This document shows positions 27,501 to 38,323 of a stretch of 64,000 bases of DNA, in pieces. Position 1 is the stretch's first letter. Each line of letters begins with the position of its first letter. The notes under the pieces were generated by a model that was not told the origin of the DNA, did not search any database, and worked only from the letters and a program-made list of their open reading frames with translations. The position numbers and the translations under genes are program-made. The stretch comes from Limanda limanda (taxonomy: Eukaryota > Chordata > Actinopteri > Pleuronectiformes > Pleuronectidae). The stretch covers positions 6,340,356 to 6,404,355 of the forward strand of contig NC_083636.1 of NCBI RefSeq assembly GCF_963576545.1, given 5' to 3'.

Positions 27501-28600
27501 ACGTTTCGTGAGGGTGGGGACAACTTTCTGATGTGATCGAAAGCGAAAGCTCTCAAACTCTCTGCGACCCCGGTTGTCGGTATTTTGAGGACATCACACG
27601 TTCAGCTCCATAAAGAGAAGTGACACCAGAGATAAGATATCGTGAGAGTGTTTGGCATCAGGTGTTCAGTCTCTCATACACTTTCCTCCACTTTCCCTCT
27701 TTATCCTGATCACAGACCCTTATTTAGCCTCTCTCACACAGACGTTTCCACTATCTGTGTATGTTTTGATTTTCTAAATTACATCAGCCTGAGGGCACAT
27801 TGATGGACTTGGATAAGAGCAAAGTGTGTTTGTGTGTGTTTAAACACTTGGATGCAAACACTACACACACACATACAGTTATGCATACGCCTGTCTGTCA
27901 TGAATGCTCCCTGGGGATAAAAATATCTGCGGCATCAAATCACACTCTCATAACTTCCTGACGCATGTCATGACCGCAGGGGAGAGTAATTCATTTGTTT
28001 TATGGTATTGAACTTTAGCGGGAGAGAGGGAAAGTTAGCTCCATATATGTTCCATGTCTTGTTCCCCATGGTTCCATCACTAGTTTATAGTTTAATGCAC
28101 TTTTATACAACGTCTTCTGTTGGTTCGTTTAAATAGGGAAATGTGTTCAGTGGTTTTACGGCACAAAACTGGAAGGTGGATCAGTTTTCCAAGTTGTACT
28201 AAGACTTTACTTTTCCCAGAGAATCTAGGAAAAGTAAAGCCAGTGGAAACAAAAATAGCATTGGAGAGTATTTTAAATTTTGAGAGACTCACCACAACAA
28301 CTTAACTAGTGTGAGAGCGAAGCCACCAATTTTCTCCACCGTTGAATTTCCATTTTTAGGACTTTATTTGTCGTACTAACGAAAAAGCTGGCTCCATTTG
28401 TGACGTGATAACCTGTTGTTACCAAGCAACCTTTACTTTGGTTTGTCATTGCTATAGTGAGGAAAATGACAGAAGAAATTAAATTTTTCGTTTTATACAC
28501 ATTTGTCAAGATGATACTGCTGCTGCTGCTAATGATGATGAAAAACAGTGAGGCTTAAAAACAACAACTAATTATTGTTCATCTCTCTCTCCTTTTCTAG

Positions 28601-31600
28601 ATGCCAGGCCTTTTGTCCAGTCCTGTGTGTCTGACAGTCATCTGGTTTCTGTCCTGGTCGCTGCATCCTAGTTGTGCTCAGATTCGGACTGATGAAGGTA
28701 AAACACATACACGCTGTATAAATGCAAATAAGAAAAATGACATTTTTCCAATGCACAAATGCATAGCCATGCACACACACACATGTGTGCACACACTGAA
28801 TCCAGTGCACAGATTCCTTTGTGTACTATGTTTGATGCTATTGACTTCTCTGGATTCAAAGTATTTACTGGAATAAAATGCTGATGCACTTGCGGATGCA
28901 CGCAAAAGCGCAATCAGAGATCCTAATTCTTGTTGAAATGCAATTTTGCTCTCAGCAAACAAGACATCTATTGTTGAAGTTGCGTTTTAACCCCTTTCTG
29001 GGATCTGTGCGACATTAAGTAATCTTCTCTCTGTCTGTTTCTACTCTATTATCTCTCGTCTCTGTCTCTTTTACCCTCTCTATTACTTCTTTCTAAATTT
29101 AGACGAATTAATCACTCCAGCAGTTAAAATACACACCCTCAGCACTCGGACTGAGACTGTCAGACTTTTCCCTTCCCATTAGTTCTACCCTGCAGCAGCT
29201 CCATGGTTCTTTTTTCTTTGTTTGGAAAGTACTGAGTTTCACCCAGCTTGCAATTTCTGTGCTGCCTGCCATCTGATTTCAATGTCAGGAGAAACTTGCA
29301 GCCTTCCTGTGTGCATTAGTGTTTGCGGGTATATGTACCTAAATGCATATGTGTGTGGGTTTTTGTGTGTGTGTGTGTGCGTGTGCAGGGGGGCCCTCTT
29401 GCCAAAGGCAGAATCAGATATGAGTGGAACGCTGCGGGTTTGGGGAATAATGTACTTCACTGCCAATAAAACATGAATACACACATTCAGAGGAGCCAAG
29501 TCTTTGCACTGCACCAAGGCCCCAAGTAACACACACGCACACTCACTGACACACACACACAAACACACAGAAACAGGCGGAGGGGGGGAGTATCTGTGTG
29601 TACGGTGTGTGTTTGGTTAAAGGGAAAAAAGAAAATCTGGTCAAAGAGAGAATGAATAAAAACGATTGCAAAAGAGTGAAAGATTGACACAGAGGATGAA
29701 CTTTTTGATTTTGATGAATATATGAAATAATGATTCATTCAATTTATATGGAAATTTCTTTTATCTTGGGGCTTTGATTTACTGTAGGTGTCTGGTTGAG
29801 GGTTTCTGTCTCTCTAAAGCAATTTGGGGCTTAGTGATGAATCTGTTTGATATCCAAATTTCTATTTTCCAAACGCAAGAGCTACAATTTTGATTACTGT
29901 TTAACCAACATGGCTTCAGGTCTATTTGTACCTGTGAGAGTCTCACTCAACTCGTTGTTAGCAGAGGCTTCCATTTTAAGTTTGACTCTCTTCAGTGTTT
30001 CACCTTTAAATCTCTAAATTGAGACCCCTGAAGATTTTTGGCTCATTCTCTCAATTTGTGAAGCTTCAGTCAACAGTTAGTCTTCACATGTGGTCTGTTT
30101 ATATGAAAACATTGCACCAGCAGTTAATGAGTTATCTGTCATCAAAGATCACTTTTCAATGTATTTAGACAATTATGATTAATCAGTTTCACTGTTGAAC
30201 AGAAAGCCAGTTAAGTCAGGAAACAAAAGGATCCCCAACTTGACTTAATACAAATACAATTCTTCAGTCCTTTAATGAGGGGAAATTATAACAGAAGTTT
30301 CTGGTGCGCTCTCTTGGCTTCACTCTTCAACGTGGATAGCTAAGGGAAGAACGCATTCCTCTGCAAAGGCCCAACAGTCCCCTTACATGAAATCAAGCTG
30401 CACCAACTGTCACTCACTCACAGATATCAGTCCAAGAACCCTGATTAAATTATCAAGATCCATAAATTAATCTCTCAGAAATCAAGGAAAATGTTGAAAA
30501 AAAGCTTTGTTCAAGAAGGTGGAAAGATATTCCTGATTCTGTCCTATTATCTGGATGTGCACAAACACCTAATGGGTCCCTCCAGCAAGTTCCGTGGCAA
30601 GTTGTCACGTAGCTTCTGCCGAATCCTGCTTCCACTCAAACCAACCAACATACAAACAGACAGGGATGAGAAGATATCCTCCTTGGCAGAAGTAAAAATA
30701 AACGTTTGGGTCTTTCTAATGTCAAACTGCTTTGTTAATAGTGACACAAATAGCAGCTGTCTTAAAAACACTTCACGTAGATTATTTATATTTAAAAAAA
30801 AGTTCCCTTCAGTGTCTTCTCTTTCTGCATAAGACTCTTTGTGCATAAACACAAGATCACGTCTGTGCAGCCACTAAAAAAGCAGTAGTACGGCCAGAAA
30901 GGCCAGAAAACTGAACTCAAGGTGTCGGCGTAAACAAGAAAAAGGCCTGCAGGTCATGTATGTGTAAAATTGATTTAAGGATTAACTCAGATGGTCCCTG
31001 AAGGGCACACAAGGTTATAGTGGTGCAGCATGGGAAAACTAATATAAATATACCGATACAGCAAATCAAATAAAAAACATCCTCAATATGCTTCTTCTCC
31101 ACCTACCGGGGCCTCTTGAGCCTCTTGAGTCGTAGGTGATGACATTTCTAAGACCCGGCAAAATGTTTGAGGTCATCGCTTTGACCCTTTTGAATTTATA
31201 AAGAGCGAGGAGAGAAGATAAAGAGGTGCTGTGTGTGTGGAAAACATGAAGCAAGATACAACACAACCACGGGACAGATAGTGTGTTACCAGGGCAGGGG
31301 AGGCCAGCAGGGAGTATGCACGCCTGAGGGATTGAGGCTGAGAATTAATCAAGGTGTGTTCGTGGCAAACGGGCATGTGATGTTTTTTTCCACACCGCAT
31401 CTACTGCTAAAGCCAGCTCTCATATAAGTGGTAGCCAAGCAAAGCATGCACGCACATACATTCCCATATGGCAGATAGTGTATCAACTTAGCAAATCACC
31501 ACAAATATTTGTTTAAGGTTTACACTGCACTTAGTGTTCCCTCAAAATCTGAACTGCCTTCCAGTTCAGTTACATGACTTCTATCTCGTCCTTTATTAAT

Positions 31601-34600
31601 ACAAATTGCTGTTTCACTCACTAAACCAACACCCATCTAATTTGTTTTTAATTCCTTAATTTGTCATCACTCTGCTCAAACATCGATTGGTCATTTCACC
31701 GTGGAGTTAGATTTGGTTTTATTTGGCTAGGTTTGAAGATAACACGTCTGGAATGTGTTTTCAGGGTAACAGAGAGTAAAAAATAAACCTGAAGCTATTT
31801 GAATAGCTGAAGCTATTTGAATAAACCTGAAGCTATTTGAATTGCTAGATGTCACTATAAGTGATTAAGGGCATCACATATTTAAGTTGACTTCATATGC
31901 AGATGAGAAATGTCCTAATTCAGCATTAATACGGTCAATTTTAAACAATGAAGAGTGAACAGGATGCACTTTAGTTTAGTTTGGTGAAGTTAGGACCGGG
32001 GTTTGGAGATTATCTTATATCTCCTGGAGTAAGTGAACTTTACTTTGTAAACACACAATGAGGAGAAATCATTAATAAGGTTTTACAAACTGACAAATAC
32101 GTGTGTCGATCCTCAGTGGGATCAGCTCCACTAAAGGATATTTACTGATGCACAGTCGTTTTATTGTAGTGGTAATAATAATAAACTTTATACAGAACCA
32201 ACACTGGAGCAGCTTTGTACTCGGTGCCAAAGTCTCCTCCGGCTGTGGCTCCCTCACCTTGTATGGTCTTGTTATTGTCATAGTGCTGAGCCTGCTGCTG
32301 AGCCTGCTGTAAATAACAAGTGCCTAATTCACATGAATACAGGTGCACACACGGCATGTCATATTGTGCATTGTGCAGATACTGTAAGCCAGACGATTTG
32401 TGCTTCAATATTTTATGTGGTGTCTGTGTTTGCAGTGTCAGGCGTGCAGTACGGGCACCTGGAGTCGAATGTGACACTGGCATGCGGGAAGTCGCAAATC
32501 AGGTAAGGAATGAAAACTACTGCCTGTTGGCCTTGATGGTGTTTTTAATTTGAGGCGCAATAACTGAAGTCTTCTGTTGTTCCCGACCAGGATGCCTGTG
32601 GTGTGGCATCTCAACCACAGCTCCGCGCTGCCGTGGCACGAAGTGACATCCAACGGCACCTTGGTCCTGCTGCAGGTCGACCACTCGGCACAGGGCCTCT
32701 ACAGCTGCTACGATACCCGCGGGCTGCTCCTTCACTCGGCCAAACTCCGGCTTGGTCGTAAGTTTTGTTGTGACTTGTTTGGGCTCAAAGTGGCTCTTTA
32801 ACGCCCGGGGGTCAGACTTCACAATATCAGCAGGATTAAAGCCCGAACAGGAAGACGTAGGGCGTTGTCATTGGACGTGATACTCAATCATTCTGTCTTG
32901 TGTCGTGGATTCTCTCTTTTCAGTCCCAGTCCCTCACAGTTCAATTCCCTTCTTTTAATAGTTCAGCATAAAAGTTTAAAATAAGTTTCTGTTTCTTTAA
33001 CTCTTACGTTCTCATGTCTTGGCATTTTTCTTTTGCCCATTTAAATTCATTCATTTATTGATGCTATGAGAAGACATCTTGTTGCCGCAGTGATAATCAG
33101 GAGAAAGTCACATGTCCCCACATGGACAAAGCCGTCCACATCCTGTCAATGTTTTAAACGGGAAGCGGCTTCCTGAGCGGACTTCCTTTTAGGGGACAGG
33201 GTTTTGTTTTACATGGAACTTGCAAAGCTTCTTCTAAAATAGTTTGGTTTGATGTAAAAGGGACAAGAGGACACAGAGAAACATCTTAAAGGGCTCTAAA
33301 AAATGTACTCCCCACCATGGTCCTGAAAGTGAATGCTGTCTGACTTGCATTTCCCAGATTCCCCCGGGCTGCTGAGTGTTTCCTGTCGAGTGCCCAATCA
33401 CACCCACGTGCGCTGCTCCTGGGCGGACTCGGTGAGGACCTTCCTGCCAGCCCAGTACAACGCCTCCTTCAAGTAAGAGCCGCTTCTTGCAACTGAAACA
33501 CCGACGTCCAAGGTCACTTACACAAATCAGATACGAAGACGCTAAATATAGTACATGTCCCATAGAGTGTGCGAGTCTAACCTTCTCTGTTTCCTGTCTT
33601 AAAGGTGCTTTCCTTCCCCTGAGCATAACACACTTTAACACGACAGAATAACTGAAAGACTTCAACGTGTTTTGTCTTGTTGTCCAGGGGCAAAGGTCAT
33701 GATTGGAGGCCGTGTGTCGTGGACGTCGCCCGAAAGCGTTGTGATGTAGACCACCCCGCCTTCTGGCAGACCCTTCACACTCTTCGAGTCATGGAGACCA
33801 ACGCCCTGGGGTCTATGACCACATTTCACACCGTCAAGTTAGACAAGCTATGTAAGATCATGTGAAACACACGCACACACGCACACACACACACATGTGA
33901 ATGGCTTCCTGTCACATTGATGGAACTGATGTATGTCTCTGTGGTGATTTTCCGCCAGAGGTTGATCATGTTACAGTTTTATCTTGTCTTCATATTCAGC
34001 GCTACTGGAACTGGCTGCTGCGTAACTCAAAACCTACTATTGAGATTGGCTTTCAATTCTTTTGGCCCCGTCCTCGGTATTATTTTATTTCCAGTTGTAA
34101 TGTTACACTTATTTGACATAGCTTGTGAAAATAACTCAACTTCAGAAGGACGTCTTTTTTACTTCAATAGCTTCTCCATTGTCTCCTCTTTGTCTTTAGA
34201 CTAAAAGCAATACACACATGTGTTTTATTAAAAACAGATGGACGGGTATTTGATCAAGTTTTCTTTGAATTCAAAAAGTGCTGAAGTTTTATACTAGTTA
34301 GTGGAAATGTAAAAATAGCAATTCTGCAATATCGAAATACTCCTGACTCATACAACTGCATTCAGAATCTGACTCTGCAGCAAAGGTCACGCTTATTGTA
34401 AGTTATAACTATTACAATATTACATCATACATTGACTGAGCGTAAAAATATCTTATTTCCCTGAATTTTAATAAAAATAGAACTTAGCACAAAATGTATT
34501 GCTCAAGGAAAAGTACCTCCAATCTTTTACTTCAGTACATAACATATTTACATGTACTTGGTCACTTTACACCACTGAAAGGTTCTCCTGTACACAAATA

Positions 34601-36196
34601 CAAAACACATACACATAACATGTCAGGCGTCTAATGCTGCACATAATTCTTCCTGATTGCTTGTGCGACGGTGCCCTGTCTGTTCTAATATAATGAGCTC
34701 AATTATCTTGTTTTGCTGCCTCTCTGTCTACACGTTCTTATTGCTCTCACTGTGAGACCGTCTCCACAGAGGCTGGTGTTCCTTCTCACCACTGTTCTCC
34801 GCCTCTGCTTCCTTATTGAAATAGCTGTGTGAATATGCATGAATAAATAAAGATACAACAGTGTGTGGAACAAGATTAATGAGATGGTTAATTAATGAGT
34901 AGGTCTTTTTGAATGAAGTCTGCAACTTTCTACCCTCTGGTTCTCCCCTCGTCTTTTGAATACCAAGCCAACCCAGTAGAAATGAGTTTTCTTTCTATTC
35001 CTCTCTCCTCTCAGTGAAGCCAGACCCTCCAGAGGCCGTGGTGGTGAAGGCACAAGAAGGTTATCCAAAGAGGCTGAACGTCTCCTGGAAGGTTCCCTCC
35101 TCCTGGCCGGTGGAGGATGCATTTCCCCTGGTGTTCCACATCAGATACAGGCCGCAGGGCTCCGTGTACTGGTCCGAGGTGAGTCAGCCAGAAGGTTTCA
35201 TCTCAGTGCTGAAGCGAGGGCAGTCTGGGTTAAAGCTGAGCGTTGCATCAAGCTGGAGATGGATTATGGGAAAGTATCAAATATAAACCTAACTTCAAAA
35301 TAGGGTATTAAAGTGGAAATCTCATATTAAAAGGAGAAGTGATCATCATGACGTATTTATGATTGAAAAAGGATTTTGTTAAATTCTTGTCAATCAGAAT
35401 TCAAATTTCAACAAATCCAGTATTGGCTTAACATATTTTTAATTAATATTATCATATAAAATGGCTGTTTTTGTTTTACAATAAAGGGGTAAACCATAAT
35501 TTAAAAAAATTAATTTAGTGATGGAAATAAAAAACACAAATGCTGACTATACAGATCTCAATCATGTTGTAGCACTGTCACAACCTCGGCCTTTCTTTCC
35601 TTTAACCGCTGCTTTCCTCTGTCAGATCTACTCGGAGGTGAGTCCGGTCGTGGTGTTAGACGCTCTGGCTGGTCACCTGCACCAGGTGCAGATTCGAACC
35701 CGCGACGAGCTGGACGCAGAGAGCCAGTGGAGTGAATGGAGTTCGCTGCTTCTCATCCAGCCCTGGGAAGGTCAGAAAGAAAATTCACAAATACGCTGAT
35801 TTCAGAATTGTTATTCAGATCGAGTCAATCTAAGTTGATTCAAGAGAGATAGCTGGATTGTAGATGGAGAGGAGGATTCATCATGAAATCAAAAAAAAAG
35901 ATATGTGTCTAATCAGATCTCTGTGTGTGTATTTGTGTGTGTGTTTCTATGTCTGTGTGTTTGTGTGTTTGTGTGTGTGTTTGCTTGTCTGTTTGAACTA
36001 CAGCCTACACCACCTCGACTGACCCCACCGAGGACTCAGAGGAAACCTCAGACAATGATGTTCCCTTCAACACGAAGCCTGAGACCTCGACTGCAAAAAC
36101 ACACAGTGAGATTCCTTCTGTTTCTTCAGATGATAGTTGTGGACTGTGATTTTATTCAGGAGCTGATGTCCTGCTAGAACAAACAATCCCAACACA

Positions 36197-36241
<45 letters not shown>

Positions 36242-37555
36242 TTATCTCTTTAGAGAAGGTTTTAGCGTGATAAGTTGAATCACGTGAATTATATTTAATT
36301 GAACAGCAGCAGAAGTATGTTTTGTCCCCTCATTATTTTTGGCAGAAAGAAGCATATCAGCCGTTAATGCAGCAAAAATCTCCAGGAAGACGTTATTTAC
36401 TGTTATTCTGGTCAGATTGTACAGTGGCTTCATCACCAAATTGCATCTAATTGCAGTAAACTGTGCCTGCAGGGTGTATAAGTGTTTTTTTACAGTGAGT
36501 GCCCTGGGTGAAATGTTAAGTACATAGCAGCTCACAAACATGTGGTGAAGACACTTGCAGGACACACTGTTTAACACACACACACACAGTGTATAGCAGG
36601 AGACAAACACACACACAGTTTGGGCAGTGGAGTAACAAGCTGAACATTTGTTTAAGCTCGTCTTCTGCGAACCAGATGTCATCTTTTATTCTTGCTGTCA
36701 TTTCCATTTGTGCTCTTAAATCTTCTCTTCTTTGTTTTTTTAAATCCTCTAAATACCAAAATAAGTGTTGTTTTTTTTAAACATTTTATTGTTGATGTGT
36801 GACTGTGTTTCTGCTTTGTTTTACTGTTCAGAACAATGTTGAGTTGTTTGAATGTGTGTGAAAGCAACTTGTTTACTCCCAGCAGCGCGATAAATAGATG
36901 TTTGTGTCAAAGCCATAATGGCGGATTTAAAATTAACTTCTCTCCAGAGAGTGATTAAATCCCAGAACACACACATACATTTTATTTTATTTTTTGGTCC
37001 TCGCAAAAACACATGTGGATGAAAGTGTGTGAACTCTCTTTCATCCGCTCAGCCTTCCTTCCTCATCTATATTTGCTTCTTCGTTTCACCACATGTTCAC
37101 GTCTCTGTCTTCAAATTATCTGCTCGTCCCCGTCTCTCCGCTCGTGTCGTTGACCTCTCGTCTCGTCTCTTCCTCTCTGTCCCCACCCAGATCCTGTGAT
37201 TGAAGGTGAAGGTAATTTGGGTTTGGTGATTTTGCTGGTTTTGTTCTCCGTGGTCATCCTCATCACCGTCCCCTCCCTCATCTATGTAGTGTGGTAAGAC
37301 ACACAAACACACACACTCACACACACTCACACACACACACACACACACACACTCACTCACACACACTCACACAAACCTATCCCACATCCACAAGCTGCAG
37401 TTTTGTGGTCAGTGTCTCTTGGATTGAGTTTTTTGACTTTTTTCTTTTTTTCACTTTTAGTTTTTTATATTTCCAGGGTGAGGCAGAGGCGGAGTGATCA
37501 CGTGACCAAACAGGAACTCACCTCTATGGTCAAGATGAAGGCCATGCCAATCTAA
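28601..37555 (+). CDS. il11ra: interleukin-11 receptor subunit alpha
   Basis: This cell-surface receptor binds IL-11 and presents it to gp130; it does not signal itself. Ten coding exons join in frame: 28601-28697, 32436-32502, 32591-32757, 33358-33472, 33688-33851, 35015-35178, 35626-35770, 36004-36105, 37191-37293 and 37477-37555, giving 400 aa (human about 422). Visible in order: a signal peptide (1-26); an Ig-like domain (Cys49, Cys94); cytokine-receptor domain D2 with Cys120/Cys130 in C-S-W and Cys158/Cys167; D3 starting PDPPEAV with a YPKRLNVSW stretch; the WSEWS box at 293-297; a Thr/Ser-rich stalk (307-340); one membrane helix (about 350-374); and a 25-residue tail without Box1/2. Asn-linked sites include N44, N63, N76, N124 and N145. 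All introns are GT-AG. The ATG sits directly on an acceptor, so the 5'UTR is spliced. cntfr was considered, but it lies nearby as a distinct GPI-type gene. Il6ra was also considered; il11ra fits best by the short tail and synteny. Confidence 0.88.
30440..30715 (+). mobile_element. interspersed repeat (il11ra intron 1), family shared with 41.0 kb
   Basis: The text runs gcacaaacacctaatgggtc, ccagcaagttccgtggcaag, gccgaatcctgcttccac, caaacagacagggatgag and tcctccttggcagaagtaa. It matches the order of phrases in a widespread teleost repeat (maybe a non-LTR 3' end): 'fitting name-of-ligand... caagtttcatggaaat... cagacaggggtgaaaacataacctccttggcggaggtaa'. The class is uncertain. A shorter relative lies at 41,000-41,215. 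Confidence 0.5.
31786..31848. repeat. short tandem repeat, three units of ctgaagctatttgaat
   Basis: Three copies of ctgaagctatttgaat occur within about 60 bp of il11ra intron 1, separated by 2-6 bases. They look like a replication-slippage product. Confidence 0.85.
35922..35983 (+). repeat. GT-rich tract just upstream of il11ra exon 8 acceptor
   Basis: A GT-dominated tract with few interruptions ends about 20 bases before the acceptor AG at 36,002-36,003. It occupies the place where a polypyrimidine tract would lie. UG repeats at acceptors are known TDP-43 binding sites and can promote exon skipping (CFTR exon 9); the effect here is inference. Confidence 0.85.
36206..36238. repeat. (TA)n microsatellite in il11ra intron 8
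   Basis: An uninterrupted TA run of about 33 bases. It is self-complementary and likely to vary in length. Confidence 0.95.
37297..37376 (+). repeat. CA-rich tract directly after il11ra exon 9 donor
   Basis: The donor gtaaga at 37,294 is followed at once by cacacaaacacacacactca and further CA/CTCA repeats. Intronic CA repeats close to donors are established hnRNP L-responsive splicing elements; the role here is inferred from position. Confidence 0.9.
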
Positions 37556-37557
37556 TG

Positions 37558-37560
37558 TAA

Positions 37561-37599
<39 letters not shown>
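37558..37599 (+). repeat. (CA)19 directly after il11ra exon 10 donor
   Basis: The stop codon TAA (37,553-37,555) is followed by T and the donor gtaaga (37,557), then a perfect CA run. The pattern repeats that at the preceding donor. Confidence 0.95.
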
Positions 37600-37600
<1 letters not shown>

Positions 37601-37689
37601 AAGTCATTTTTCACCATGGCCAAGGAGTTGGTTTGGCTTTATCACTTTGTTTCGATAAAGCCACTTAACCAAATTCTAAAACATGTTGT

Positions 37690-37925
37690 GGAGGAATGAG
37701 GCAAGAGCCAGGAGGGAATTGGTTCAGGGGGCAGATCCAGGAATTATTTGAATGACCAATGCATTTTTCCAAATTTCTGCTGATTTCTCAGACAATAATT
37801 TATGGATCTTGATCAAAAAGGCATTTTTTAGAGGACTGGTGCTGATTCAAATTTAAAATGTGGTTTCATAAGAGGCCTGTTTGGCCTGGGCGGAGGTATG
37901 TGCTCTACTGAGTGTCATTCCAGCT
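37690..37925 (+). mobile_element. interspersed repeat in il11ra 3'UTR intron
   Basis: It contains aatttatggatcttgatcaa, ggcattttttagaggactgg, then ggcggaggtatgtgctctac and tgagtgtcattcc. I recall these phrases as a common teleost interspersed repeat, often found as the companion or alternative end of the repeat seen at 30.4 and 41.0 kb. Assignment is from memory. Confidence 0.5.
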
Positions 37926-38228
37926 CCACATTGGTTTCAGTGCGCAGATGTAGTGAATATGTTCTCACTGAAAGCTGCGTGTGGTTTGTGCAGATAGTTT
38001 TAGATCTCTCGAGGGGTGTGGTGAATCTAATTAAAATCCCAATTAAGTGTAGCTTCTTTCACATTTATATGAACGACCACAAAATGCTCTAAACTGGGAG
38101 CAAAGCCAGTGAGAAAAAGTTCTGCGATCCCGCCTAAGTAAAAACTGAAATGGTTCAAAGTGCTGCTATAAACAACATTCTAACAACTCTTCAGATGTCC
38201 AGCCAACTTGTGATTATAAGTCTAACAT

Positions 38229-38320
<92 letters not shown>
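38229..38320. repeat. (CA)n microsatellite with single interruptions
   Basis: CA repeat of about 90 bases, interrupted once by AGA, about 130 bases before the il11ra 3'UTR exon acceptor. Confidence 0.97.

Positions 38321-38323
<3 letters not shown>

Larger units (their letters stand above)
19511..28600. other. non-coding stretch upstream of il11ra coding exon 1
   Basis: No protein-coding exon is supported. It contains short CA tracts (near 21,150-21,175, 21,538-21,564 and 22,618-22,636), a C18 homopolymer, a local 40-bp duplication near 24.2/24.5 kb and a CTCF-like motif at 25,064. Since il11ra coding exon 1 starts directly at an acceptor, the last part of this stretch is il11ra 5' intron, and at least one untranslated exon lies further upstream. 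Confidence 0.55.
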
